DNA from: Bacteroidota bacterium
Lineage (GTDB): Bacteria > Bacteroidota > Rhodothermia > JANXDC01
Assembly (NCBI GenBank): GCA_025998875.1
Contig: AP024675.1
Span: forward strand, 1,647,549 to 1,711,548
DNA length: 64,000 bases
Reading direction: 5' to 3'
Shown piece by piece: positions 29,068 to 37,778 of this stretch (the stretch's first letter is position 1; each line of letters opens with the position of its first letter). A program made the position numbers and the translations under genes. A model generated the notes under the pieces. That model did not search any database, was not told where the DNA came from, and saw only the letters and a program-made list of their open reading frames with translations.

Positions 29068-30063
29068 CTATGCAGGGCTGTCAACGATTCGATTCTGCAA
29101 CCTGCCCAGCCGTTCGATTTCTAGCACGACCTCGTCTCCCGGTTGCAGCCAGGGCAGGGTCTCTGGAGCTCCGAGTTCGAGCAGGCATCCGGAGCCCACG
29201 GTGCCGGAGCCGATGAGCGTACCCGGGCTCAGGCGCACAGCCTGGCTGGCCCAGGAGAGGAGCTCACCGAAGTCGTAGTGCATGTCCGCCGCGTTGCCTT
29301 CGCTCAGGAGGCGGCCGTTCACATAGGCGCGCATGAGCAAATCATATCGGCCCCGACCTCGGCGGCGATCGCGCAGCGCATCGGCCGTGACCAGGCAGGG
29401 CCCGATGCTGGTGGCGAAGTCTTTGCTCTTCGACGGGCCCAGACCCACGGCCATTTCGCGACGCTGCAGATCGCGCGCACTCCAGTCGTTGAGGATGGTA
29501 AAACCCAGGATGGCCCCTTCGGCCTCTTCCGGGGAGGCATTCTGCAGAGGCCATCCCAGCACCGCCCCCAGCTCCAGCTCATAGTCCAGCGCCCGGGTAT
29601 AGGGAGGGCGCACGATGGCGTCCCCGGGTCCGCAGATGGCCTCGTGGTTGGAGAAGTAGAACACGGGGATCTCGTACCATTCCGGGGGCACTTGCAGCCC
29701 CCTCCGAGCCCGAGCGGCGCGCACGTGCGCCTCAAAGGCGTAAAAATCCCGGAACGCCGGAGGGCGGGGCACAGGGGGCAGAAGCCGCACCGAGCGAAGC
29801 GGGAAAAGGAGCTCGCCGGTGAGCTCCGGATCCGCCTGCCATAGCTCCAGGGCCTCCTGGGCGGTCTCCAGAAGCCGGCGGCTGTCCCGCAACCAGAACT
29901 CCATGCGGTTCTGCGCCAGACGTAGGCGCCATTCGGTGTGTCCGATCTGACCCCGTCGATAGGCGGACAGGGCCACGGCGGCGAGGCTGAGGACGTGTTC
30001 TTCCGCGATCCAGATCCCCACCTGCTCCCCGTAGCCCGGGTGCCGAAAGCTGACCAGGCGCAT
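29068..30063 (-). CDS. fahA: Fumarylacetoacetate hydrolase family protein, probable fumarylacetoacetase
   Basis: A 331-residue FAH-fold hydrolase. The metal-site strand ALDYELELGAVLG, FTILNDWSARDLQRREM and the catalytic-region GPSKSKDFATSIGP are all present, as is GTLIGSGTVGSGCLLELG near the end. Between hpd and hmgA, cleavage of fumarylacetoacetate to fumarate plus acetoacetate is the expected job. A maleylacetoacetate isomerase gene is not seen in this window. Confidence 0.88.
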   Translation of the reverse strand: MRLVSFRHPGYGEQVGIWIAEEHVLSLAAVALSAYRRGQIGHTEWRLRLAQNRMEFWLRDSRRLLETAQEALELWQADPELTGELLFPLRSVRLLPPVPRPPAFRDFYAFEAHVRAARARRGLQVPPEWYEIPVFYFSNHEAICGPGDAIVRPPYTRALDYELELGAVLGWPLQNASPEEAEGAILGFTILNDWSARDLQRREMAVGLGPSKSKDFATSIGPCLVTADALRDRRRGRGRYDLLMRAYVNGRLLSEGNAADMHYDFGELLSWASQAVRLSPGTLIGSGTVGSGCLLELGAPETLPWLQPGDEVVLEIERLGRLQNRIVDSPA

Positions 30064-30071
30064 GATGGCGC

Positions 30072-31205
30072 CTACAGGTTACCTCTTAGGGCCTGCTCGC
30101 GTTCAATGGCTTCAAAGAGCGCTTTAAAGTTGCCTTTCCCAAAAGATCGAGCCCCCTTGCGCTGGATGACCTCATAAAAGAGCGTGGGCCGATCCTGCAC
30201 GGGTTTGGTGAAGATCTGCAGCAGGTAGCCCTCATCATCCCGGTCAACGAGGATGCCCAGATCGCGCAGCTCCTCTACGGGTTCGTCGATTTTGCCCACA
30301 CGGGCCTGCAGATCATCATAGTACGTGGTGGGCACGTAGAGGAACTCCACACCCCGATTCCGGAGGGCGCGAACCGTCTCCAGGATATTGGACGTGTGCA
30401 GGGCGATATGCTGCACTCCGGGTCCGTGGTAGTACTCCAGATACTCCTCGATCTGGGATTTGCGCTTGCCCTGCGCGGGCTCGTTGATCGGAAACTTGAT
30501 CCGTCCGTTGCCGTTGGCCATGACTTTGGACATGAGGGCGGAGTATTCGGTGGAGATGTCCTTATCGTCGAAGGAGATCAGTTGTTTGAACCCCATCACG
30601 TCCCGGTAGAAGGCCACCCAGTGCTGCATCTTGCCCAGTTCTACGTTGCCGACGCAGTGGTCGACATACTCAAACCCCACAGGGGGCGGGTTGTAGGGTT
30701 TCTGCACGGGCTTGTAGCCGGGCAGAAAGGGGCCGTGGTATTCGTGGCGCTCCACAAAGGTGTGGATCGTATCCCCATAGGTGCGGATGGCCGAAAGGCG
30801 GACGCGGCCGAACTCATCTTCCAGCACCTCCGGGGCGCGCACGGGCTCGGCCCCGCGCCGTACGGTCTCCTCGAAGGCGCGGGCCGCATCGTCGACCCAC
30901 AGCGCGATATCCCGCACCCCGTCGCCGTGTCTGCGGACATGATCCCAGATCGGATGCTCCGGATGATAGGCCGAGGTGAGCACAAGGCGCACTTTGCCCT
31001 GTTGCAGGCAGTAAGAGACGATATCCCGCGATCCGGTCTCCAGTCCCCGATAGGCGATGAGCTGGAAACCAAAGGCCGTCTGGTAAAAATAGGCGGCCTG
31101 ACGGGCGTTGCCGACGTAGAATTCGATGTAGTCCGTGCCGTTGATGGGCAGAAAATCCGCCTCGGCGGCCTCGGGGTGGGCCTGCGGAAGCATGGCGTCA
31201 GACAT
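30072..31205 (-). CDS. hpd: 4-Hydroxyphenylpyruvate dioxygenase
   Basis: A 377-residue non-haem iron enzyme making homogentisate from 4-hydroxyphenylpyruvate. Two VOC-type modules are seen. Iron ligands appear in [14 protein letters not shown] (His), [12 protein letters not shown] (His) and [16 protein letters not shown] (Glu). The C-terminal helix [17 protein letters not shown] is the known active-site gate. It is the first enzyme gene after the Lrp-type regulator, 15 bases apart. Confidence 0.95.
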   Translation of the reverse strand: MSDAMLPQAHPEAAEADFLPINGTDYIEFYVGNARQAAYFYQTAFGFQLIAYRGLETGSRDIVSYCLQQGKVRLVLTSAYHPEHPIWDHVRRHGDGVRDIALWVDDAARAFEETVRRGAEPVRAPEVLEDEFGRVRLSAIRTYGDTIHTFVERHEYHGPFLPGYKPVQKPYNPPPVGFEYVDHCVGNVELGKMQHWVAFYRDVMGFKQLISFDDKDISTEYSALMSKVMANGNGRIKFPINEPAQGKRKSQIEEYLEYYHGPGVQHIALHTSNILETVRALRNRGVEFLYVPTTYYDDLQARVGKIDEPVEELRDLGILVDRDDEGYLLQIFTKPVQDRPTLFYEVIQRKGARSFGKGNFKALFEAIEREQALRGNL

Positions 31206-31220
31206 GACGGACCTCCTCCT

Positions 31221-31718
31221 TTATTTGCCTCTGGACTCGCGCTCGGATTCCGTAAGCGGAAACCGGGTTTCCTGCTTGAGCGCGCGTAGTACGAAGCGCG
31301 TCTCGATCTGCCGAATCGGGGCGGCGGGGGTGAGCTTGTGCAGGACGAAATCCTCGTATTCGGCGATGTCCCGTACGGCCACCTTGAGCAGGAAGTCGGT
31401 CTGCCCCGCGATATGATAACACTCCAGCACCTCGGGCATGGTTTCCACGGCGCGCTGGAGCTGCGCGATCGCCTCCAGGGTGTGTTCGCGCAGGGATACG
31501 GAGACAAAGGCCAGCGTGCCGCGCCCGATTTTGGCCGGATCCAGCAGGGCCACGTATTTGCGGATGTATCCGGCCTGTTCCAGTTTGCGCACCCGGCGCA
31601 GGGTGGGAGGGGGGGTCAGCCCCACCCGTTCGGCCAACTCGGCATTGCTGAGCCGGCCGTTTTCCTGAAGCAGATCCAGGATGCGTCGGTCGATAAAATC
31701 CAGCGGAAGCTTGTCCAT
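31221..31718 (-). CDS. Lrp/AsnC family transcriptional regulator
   Basis: A 165-residue regulator: N-terminal helix-turn-helix (DFIDRRILDLLQENGRLS, NAELAERVGLTPPPTLRRVR) and a C-terminal RAM ligand-binding domain (VLECYHIAGQTDFLLKVAV). Such proteins bind amino acids and form octamers. Leading an operon for tyrosine breakdown, it probably senses an aromatic amino acid or pathway intermediate; this is inference. ATG 31718 is preferred over a TTG four codons earlier; neither has a clear SD. Confidence 0.9.
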   Translation of the reverse strand: MDKLPLDFIDRRILDLLQENGRLSNAELAERVGLTPPPTLRRVRKLEQAGYIRKYVALLDPAKIGRGTLAFVSVSLREHTLEAIAQLQRAVETMPEVLECYHIAGQTDFLLKVAVRDIAEYEDFVLHKLTPAAPIRQIETRFVLRALKQETRFPLTESERESRGK

Positions 31719-31773
31719 AGAAGCACGCAAGATTGCGAAAAACAGGATGTATTCGGTCGGAATATAACACCTA

Positions 31774-31789
31774 TTCCCGTAATCCGGAA
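31774..31789. promoter_or_regulatory. Imperfect dyad in the lrp-dusB intergenic region
   Basis: The sequence ttcc-N8-ggaa forms a short inverted repeat midway between the divergent lrp-type gene and dusB. Lrp-family proteins often bind such dyads for autoregulation, but the match is short and could be chance. Confidence 0.25.
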
Positions 31790-31870
31790 ATTCTCGAATG
31801 CCCGAACCAGCGGGGGAACCCGCCTCCTCCTGGTCCGGGTTGAATGCCCCGGCAGGATACGGAGGAATCG

Positions 31871-32857
31871 ATGCGCATCGGTGCGCTCGAGCTGGGGCTC
31901 AGGCCCGTTGTGCTGGCGCCCATGGAGGATGTGACCGACTCCGGGTTTCGCCAGCTGTGCCGACGGATGGGGGCCGATATGGTGTATACGGAGTTCATCA
32001 GCGCAGACGGGTTGTTGCGGGCTCCGGATCGTCTGCGGCCCAAGATCGAATTCGCCCCCGAGGAACGCCCGATCGCCATTCAGCTCTTCGGCGATGATCC
32101 CGAGGCGATGGCCGAAGCGGCCCGTTTTGCCGAGTCCTTCGATCCGGATGTGATCGACATCAACTTCGGTTGTCCTGTGACGAAGATCGTCTGTCAGGGC
32201 GCCGGAGCGGCCGTACTGCGCGATCTGCCCCGGATGCAGGCCATCGCCCGCGCCGTGGTGCGGGCCACAAGCAAGCCCGTTACCGTGAAAACCCGGCTGG
32301 GATGGGATGAGAACTCGATCCGTATTCTCGAGGTGGCGTGCATGCTCCAGGATGTGGGCGTGCAGGCCCTCACCGTGCATGCGCGCACGCGGCATCAGTT
32401 TCATCAGGGTCCGGCCCGATGGGACTGGTTGCGGCGTCTGAAGGAGGATCCCGGGATCCAGATCCCCATCATCGGCAACGGGGATGTCTGCACGCCCGAA
32501 GACGCCCGACGCATGTTCGAGGAAACCGGCGTCGACGGGGTTATGATCGGGCGCGCCGCCATAGGCAATCCTTGGATTTTTCGGGACGTCAAGTACTATC
32601 TGCAGACCGGAGGCCTGCCCCCTCCGCCTACGTTTGCTGAACGGTTGGCCTTGTGCGCCGAACACCTGCGGCTCTCGGCCCGGGTCAAAGGGGAGCGCAG
32701 AGCCGTACTGGAGATGCGCAAGCACTACGGCAACTATTTCAAGGGATTTCCCAGCGCCCGGCGCATACGACAGCGCCTCATGGAGCCGGATACCCTGGAA
32801 GGGGTGCTGGAGGTGCTCGCCGCTCTGGAGTCTATGGAGGAAGTTCCCCTGGCCTGA
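31871..32857 (+). CDS. dusB: tRNA-dihydrouridine synthase (DusB-like)
   Basis: A 328-residue flavoenzyme reducing specific uridines in tRNA. N-terminal VVLAPMEDVTDSGFRQLCRR, IQLFGDDPEAMAEAA, DINFGCPVTKIVCQGAGAA (catalytic Cys in the CP motif region) and NGDVCTPEDARRMFEETG with GRAAIGNPWIF. The C-terminal helical domain contains MRKHYGNYFKGFPSAR. The start follows a strong SD (ggagga 31861). It reads away from the lrp-type gene and towards folC (15-base gap). Confidence 0.94.
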   Translation: MRIGALELGLRPVVLAPMEDVTDSGFRQLCRRMGADMVYTEFISADGLLRAPDRLRPKIEFAPEERPIAIQLFGDDPEAMAEAARFAESFDPDVIDINFGCPVTKIVCQGAGAAVLRDLPRMQAIARAVVRATSKPVTVKTRLGWDENSIRILEVACMLQDVGVQALTVHARTRHQFHQGPARWDWLRRLKEDPGIQIPIIGNGDVCTPEDARRMFEETGVDGVMIGRAAIGNPWIFRDVKYYLQTGGLPPPPTFAERLALCAEHLRLSARVKGERRAVLEMRKHYGNYFKGFPSARRIRQRLMEPDTLEGVLEVLAALESMEEVPLA

Positions 32858-32872
32858 GCCCGGAGGGCCTGC

Positions 32873-34186
32873 GTGACCCGGATCCGATCCTACGAGGAGG
32901 CGCTGGGCTACCTGGAACGCTTGCCCGCTTTTCACCAGCAGGGTTCCGGGGCGCTCAAGCCCGGCCTGGAGCGCATCGCGGCTTTGCTTGATGCCCTGGG
33001 GCATCCCGAACGCCTCTATCGGAGCGTGCACATCGGGGGCACCAACGGCAAAGGTTCCACGAGCGCGATGCTGGCGGCCATCTTCCAGGCGGCCGGTTAC
33101 CGGGTGGGACTGCACACCTCACCGCATCTGCTGGAAATAGGGGAACGGATGCGCGTGCAGGGGAAGGCCGCCCCGCACGCCTGGATCCGGGACTTCGTCT
33201 CGCGTACCATTTCGCTCCTGGAGCAGGTACAGCCCAGCTACTTCGAGTATACCGTGGCCATGAGTCTGGCCTATTTCGCCGAGGCGGGTGTAGAGGTGGC
33301 CGTAGTCGAGGTGGGACTGGGAGGGCGTTGGGATGCGACGAACATCCTGGAGCCGGAGCTGAGCATCGTCACCAACGTGGGGACCGATCATGCCGATATC
33401 CTCGGACCTACCGTAGCGGATATCGCGCGCGAGAAGGCGGGTATTTTTAAATCCGGCCGATCCGCTCTGACCGCCGCCCGGGATCCCATCGCCCGGGCTG
33501 TGCTGCAGGAAGAGGCCCGCCGAAGGGGCTGCGCCCTCGAATACGTGCCCGATCAGGTGCGTTGGGAAGAAGTCCAGCTGGACTGGACAGGCATGCAGGC
33601 CGACCTCTATACCCCGCAGCGGGCTTATCGGAAGCTGCATCTGGGGCTTGTGGGCTGGCATCAACTGGAAAACGCGGCGCTGGCCGTGCGCGCCGCCGAA
33701 CGGCTCGGGGCCTGTTTCCCCCGCCTCGATGAGGCGGCTATCCGCGCCGGCCTGGCTCAGGTGCGTACGCTCTCGGGACTGCGGGGGCGCCTGGAGGTTA
33801 TCCCGGGATCTCCCCCCATGGTTCTGGATGTGGCCCATAACCCGGAGGGCGTCGAGGCTCTGCTCCACACCTTGCGATCCCTTCCCCCCGTGCCGGGGAA
33901 ACGCCTTCTGCTCTTCGGGGTGCTGGCCGATAAGGCTTATGAGGCCATGGTGGCCGCGCTGGCCTCCTGGGCCGATGTCGTTGTCGTAACCGGGCTTCCT
34001 ACCCCGCGGGCGCTTCCTCCCCATCGCCTGCAGGAGGCTTTCTCCGCCTTCGGCCTTCCCGTTGCGGCATGCGCTTCGGTAAAGGAAGCCCTCCGGGTTA
34101 TGCGCAGCCAGGCGGATCCGGAAGATCTCCTGCTTGTCTGTGGCTCGACGTATCTGGTGGCGGAATTGCTCCGCACGTTCGGCTGA
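32873..34186 (+). CDS. folC: Folylpolyglutamate/dihydrofolate synthase
   Basis: A 437-residue Mur-ligase-type enzyme adding glutamate to folates. P-loop VHIGGTNGKGSTSAMLA, HTSPHLLEIGERMRV, FEYTVAMSLAYFAEAGVEV, EVGLGGRWDATN and GTDHADILGPTVADIAREKAG are all family hallmarks. GTG 32873 is the start, behind cggaggg. It forms a run with dusB and the PhzF-like gene. Confidence 0.94.
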   Translation: MTRIRSYEEALGYLERLPAFHQQGSGALKPGLERIAALLDALGHPERLYRSVHIGGTNGKGSTSAMLAAIFQAAGYRVGLHTSPHLLEIGERMRVQGKAAPHAWIRDFVSRTISLLEQVQPSYFEYTVAMSLAYFAEAGVEVAVVEVGLGGRWDATNILEPELSIVTNVGTDHADILGPTVADIAREKAGIFKSGRSALTAARDPIARAVLQEEARRRGCALEYVPDQVRWEEVQLDWTGMQADLYTPQRAYRKLHLGLVGWHQLENAALAVRAAERLGACFPRLDEAAIRAGLAQVRTLSGLRGRLEVIPGSPPMVLDVAHNPEGVEALLHTLRSLPPVPGKRLLLFGVLADKAYEAMVAALASWADVVVVTGLPTPRALPPHRLQEAFSAFGLPVAACASVKEALRVMRSQADPEDLLLVCGSTYLVAELLRTFG

Positions 34187-34266
34187 ACAACGGCACTTCA
34201 ACCCCCGGCGCCTTGCTCCTGAGGCGGGGGGCGGACTACCTTGTGTGCGCGTTTATCGAGACGGAT

Positions 34267-35184
34267 ATGTCCGTGCGATTCAAGCAGGTCGACGCCTTTA
34301 CGCGTGCCCCTTTTTCCGGTAATCCGGCCGGCGTGGTGCTCGACGCCGATGGGCTTTCCGAGCGCGCCATGCAGCTGATCGCGCGCGAGGTGAACGCCTC
34401 AGAAACCGTCTTCGTACTCCCCCCGAGCGAACCGGGGGCCGATCTTCGGCTACGCTGGTTTACGCCCACCACGGAGGTGCCCCTTTGCGGACACGCCACG
34501 ATCGCCGCCTTCTACGCGCTGGCTGAGGAGCGGCGTATGGGCCTGAAGCCGGGCCAGCAGCGCCGGTTCCGCGTACAGACGCTCTCCGGCCCCCTTGAGG
34601 TAGAAGTAGAATGGCAGCAGGATAGCCCCTATGTGTGGATGGAGCTTCCCCTTCCGAGCTTTTTCCCCTATCCGGGGGACTACGAGGCCCTCTGCGGCGC
34701 GCTCGGGCTAGCCGAGGTCGAGATCGATTGGCAGTGGCCTGTTCAGATCACGCAGAACGGGTATGTCTATATCCCCGTGGTGCACCTGGAAAGCCTGCGC
34801 ACGATGCAACCCAACGCATTGCTTCTGGAGCGCATCGAGAAACGTTTCGCCGTGCACGGGTTTGCCGTCTTCACCCGCGAGGTTGTTCAGGAGGGAGACG
34901 ACTGGTTCATGCGCTTTTTCGCCCCCGGCTGGGGGGTCTTCGAAGATCCCGTAACGGGCACCGCGCAGGGGCCCCTGGGCGTTTATCGGTATTATCGGAG
35001 CCGCGAGCAGGGGGAGTCGCCCGCCCTGCGGTATCGCGGTGAGCAGGGGGACCTCATGGGACGGCAGGGCAGGGTGGAGGTCCGTCTGGAGGTGGATGAG
35101 CAAGGGGAGCCCATGCGCCTCTGGATCGGAGGGAGCGCCGTGACGGTTTTCGAGGGACGGTTTGTCATCCGGGATGGGAGGTAG
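34267..35184 (+). CDS. PhzF family epimerase/isomerase-like protein
   Basis: A 305-residue protein of the PhzF/diaminopimelate-epimerase-like fold: FKQVDAFTRAPFSGNPAGVV, ASETVFVLPPSEPGADLRLRW, FTPTTEVPLCGHATIAA and, near the end, FEDPVTGTAQGPLG, all typical. In PhzF a Glu acts as acid-base; here E45 in NASETVF is the equivalent. The natural substrate of most family members is unknown, and no phenazine genes are present. The ATG lies 81 bases after the folC stop. Confidence 0.85.
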   Translation: MSVRFKQVDAFTRAPFSGNPAGVVLDADGLSERAMQLIAREVNASETVFVLPPSEPGADLRLRWFTPTTEVPLCGHATIAAFYALAEERRMGLKPGQQRRFRVQTLSGPLEVEVEWQQDSPYVWMELPLPSFFPYPGDYEALCGALGLAEVEIDWQWPVQITQNGYVYIPVVHLESLRTMQPNALLLERIEKRFAVHGFAVFTREVVQEGDDWFMRFFAPGWGVFEDPVTGTAQGPLGVYRYYRSREQGESPALRYRGEQGDLMGRQGRVEVRLEVDEQGEPMRLWIGGSAVTVFEGRFVIRDGR

Positions 35185-35207
35185 GGTATCTGGGGGGAGT
35201 CGATGAT

Positions 35208-35978
35208 ATGGTCCCTTTCGACGCCCTGGGATTTCATTTCCTCAACGAAGACGAGTTCGTCGACACGCTCGGCCTCCTCGTCGATGAAGGGCAACGCCGG
35301 CCGTGCCGATCCGGGTTTTACATATGCTGGGAACGCGAGGGCATAGAGCTCTGGTATGGATTTTACGACGAGAGCCGTTTTGGGGGATCGATAACCCCGT
35401 TTTTCTATACAGAGGGGCAACCGATCTCGTTTCGGGTCACGGACGTGCACGAAGATCCCGAATACCCCTTCGATGGATTTCTGGTGGGAGATGTAAACGC
35501 CCTCATCGATGTCGAAGGGGTGCGTTCGGGGGATTACCCCATGTGTGTGCAGATGGTGGATTTTCGGTGCGCCCTGGATCGATTGGAGCAGTCCGGTTTG
35601 CTATCCATTCGCGCGGTCGCTTTCGCCGGGGATCTGGTGCTCTTCGAGGGGCTTGAGGAACTGCGCCGTTATACGAAGGGCATCGATCCGGTCCTGGCCG
35701 AAATCGCTCCGCGGACGTTTCTTCCCGTGGGCCTGTTTCCGGATCCTGAGGAGGAGTCCTCCGCCCCACAGCCCGTGGCCCTGCTCACCGGATACCTGCG
35801 GCGCATACATCCCCGGCGCAATCCCCTCACGGGGCATCCGTTTTACCACATGATCGTCGATACCCAGGGGCAACGGCTCGATGTGTTGAGCGCAGATCCC
35901 GCCCTGGCGGAGGCCAGGCCAAACCAGCTTCTTTTTTGTACCGCCTGGATGGCGGCCCGGATGACGCATGAGCCCTGA
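35208..35978 (+). CDS. Hypothetical protein, no family recognised
   Basis: A 256-residue soluble-looking protein without signal peptide or membrane segment. It is acidic and rich in aromatic residues. Distinct stretches are GFYICWEREGIELWYGFYDE, FDGFLVGDVNALIDVEGV and GHPFYHMIVDTQGQRLDVLS. The C-terminal part (GYLRRIHPRRNPLTGHPFYH) resembles an OB-like small domain, but this is a guess. A good SD (ggggggagt) supports translation. It overlaps the PH/SHOCT-like gene by 11 bases, suggesting coupled expression. Confidence 0.7.
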   Translation: MVPFDALGFHFLNEDEFVDTLGLLVDEGQRRPCRSGFYICWEREGIELWYGFYDESRFGGSITPFFYTEGQPISFRVTDVHEDPEYPFDGFLVGDVNALIDVEGVRSGDYPMCVQMVDFRCALDRLEQSGLLSIRAVAFAGDLVLFEGLEELRRYTKGIDPVLAEIAPRTFLPVGLFPDPEEESSAPQPVALLTGYLRRIHPRRNPLTGHPFYHMIVDTQGQRLDVLSADPALAEARPNQLLFCTAWMAARMTHEP

Positions 35979-36555
35979 ACGCACGCTACGACCGGATCCC
36001 CTGGGCCAGCTCTGGTTGTGGGGGCTGGCCGGAGGATTCCTGTTGCTGGCCGTTTTCGTGCCCTCGCTGTCGGGTTTTTTCAGCCTGATGGCCTCCTTGC
36101 TTGCCCTAGGGGGATGGATAGCGCACCGGGGAGCGGTATTCCGCATCGAGCCGGATCGACTCCGGGCACGCACCGGATGGTTTGGAGCCGCATGGGTGGT
36201 GGGGCGTGGAGAGGTGGAGTCCATTGGAGTAGAACGCACCCCTATGCAGCGCCGGTTCGGGCTTGGCGATGTGGTGCTCCGGTTGCGCGATGGTCGGATG
36301 CTCCGTCTGTGGGATCTGCGCGACCCGGATCGATGGGCCCAATGGTTCAAAGAGCACCTGGGATCCCCGCCCGATTCCCCCTCCCCGTCAGCCCGAGCTG
36401 AAGCGGTCCTCTCCCCCTATCTGGGCACCGAGCTGCTGGAACGTATGCAGGTTCTCGTGGGCCTGTGGGCCCAGGGCTTGCTTTCCGAAGAGGAATTTCA
36501 GCGCGAGCGGGCCCGGCTGGAATCCCCCGACAGACCATCCGAAGACAAGCCATGA
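35968..36555 (+). CDS. Membrane protein with PH-like domain and C-terminal SHOCT-like segment
   Basis: A 195-residue protein. Two N-terminal membrane helices (LWGLAGGFLLLAVFVPSL, LMASLLALGGWIA) are followed by a bacterial PH-like beta domain (FRIEPDRLRARTGWFGAAW, GEVESIGVERTPMQRRFGLG). The C-terminus (LVGLWAQGLLSEEEFQRERA) looks like a SHOCT module, a short oligomerisation segment. Function is unknown. The gene overlaps its upstream neighbour by 11 bases and its downstream permease by 4 (ATGA). Confidence 0.7.
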   Translation: MSPERTLRPDPLGQLWLWGLAGGFLLLAVFVPSLSGFFSLMASLLALGGWIAHRGAVFRIEPDRLRARTGWFGAAWVVGRGEVESIGVERTPMQRRFGLGDVVLRLRDGRMLRLWDLRDPDRWAQWFKEHLGSPPDSPSPSARAEAVLSPYLGTELLERMQVLVGLWAQGLLSEEEFQRERARLESPDRPSEDKP

Positions 36556-37778
36556 TCGGCCAGGCATGGGAGCGGTGGCTGGCCTGGGTTTTCTGGGCTC
36601 GGCAGGGCAGGCGCAGTTTTCTGCGCTTTGTGACCCTGCTGGCCATTGTGGGGGTGGCGGTGGGGGTGGCCGCCTTGGAGGTGGCGCTTTTTCTGTCGCG
36701 GGGCTTCAGCCGTGAGATCACCGCCAAGATCATGGGTTTCGGGGCGCACGTGCAGGTGATGCGCTACGGGGAGGGCCCGCTTACCGGAGCCGATAGCTTG
36801 CTTGGCCTCCTCGAGCGGGTCGATGCGCGCATCCGAACCGTGGCTCCGGTTATCTCCGGGCAGGCCATCGCGCAGGGTCCGAAAGACCTCGATGGGGTGT
36901 TGCTCTACGGGGTAGATCCGGAGCGGGATGCCTCCTTTCTCCGGGATCGAATCGTAGCGGGAACGTATCTGTTGCGTCGGAACCCGGAGCCCACGGTGGT
37001 GCTCTCAGGCGCCCTGGCCCGCCGCTTGGGGGTAGAGCTGGGGGATGTGCTCTGGGTGTACGTGGCCCACGGGGTGCCCTCGCCCTTCTCCCCGCCTCGA
37101 ATGGCCCGGCTCCGGATAGCCGGGCTGTACGAGACAGGGCTTACGGAGTTTGACGAGGCCTTCGTGGTGCTGCACCTGGAGCAGGCCCGCGCCCTGCTGG
37201 GGTATCCGCCGGATACGGTGAGTCGTTTTGAGCTTACCCTTACCGATCCCCGGCAGGCCGATGAGGTGGCTGCCCGTATAGAAGATCGTCTGGGCTTTCC
37301 CGTGGCGGCGCGCTCGATTTTCCAGATCTATCGGAGCCTGTTCGCCTGGGTGGAGCTACAAGAGGGTACCATTCCGCTCGTGGTGGCCATCCTGGTGGTG
37401 GTAGCGGCTTTCAATCTGGTGGGCACCCTGCTCATGGTCGTTCTGGAGAAGAGCGCGCACATCGGGGTGCTCAAAACGCTCGGAGCCACCGATCGGGCCA
37501 TAGCCCGGATTTTTCTCTTCGAGGGCGCTCTCTTCGGGGCCGCCGGCATTCTGCTGGGAAACGGGATGGCGCTGGGGCTCGGATGGCTGGAGAGGCGCTA
37601 TGCGCTATTGCCGCTCCCCGTGGAGGTGTACTATGTGGATCGCGCCCCCGTGCACATGGTGGCCTCCGATTTCCTGATCGTCTCCACGCTGGCTTTTGCG
37701 CTCTGCCTGCTGAGCACGTATTTCCCGGCCCGCGTGGCCAGGCGGATCCACCCCGTAGAGGCCCTGCGCTTCCTTTAG
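36552..37778 (+). CDS. LolC/LolE-like ABC transporter permease (FtsX/MacB fold)
   Basis: A 408-residue permease with the four-helix FtsX-type layout. TM1 (LLAIVGVAVGVAALEVALFLSRG) follows a short cytoplasmic start. A large periplasmic domain of about 200 residues comes next. Three C-terminal helices follow, with LVVAILVVVAAFNLVGTLLMVVLEK, LKTLGATDRAIARIFLFEGAL and PARVARRIHPVEALRF. This is the LolC/E pattern for releasing lipoproteins from the inner membrane. No LolD ATPase is adjacent. Its stop overlaps that of the convergent lipoprotein gene. Confidence 0.82.
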   Translation: MIGQAWERWLAWVFWARQGRRSFLRFVTLLAIVGVAVGVAALEVALFLSRGFSREITAKIMGFGAHVQVMRYGEGPLTGADSLLGLLERVDARIRTVAPVISGQAIAQGPKDLDGVLLYGVDPERDASFLRDRIVAGTYLLRRNPEPTVVLSGALARRLGVELGDVLWVYVAHGVPSPFSPPRMARLRIAGLYETGLTEFDEAFVVLHLEQARALLGYPPDTVSRFELTLTDPRQADEVAARIEDRLGFPVAARSIFQIYRSLFAWVELQEGTIPLVVAILVVVAAFNLVGTLLMVVLEKSAHIGVLKTLGATDRAIARIFLFEGALFGAAGILLGNGMALGLGWLERRYALLPLPVEVYYVDRAPVHMVASDFLIVSTLAFALCLLSTYFPARVARRIHPVEALRFL

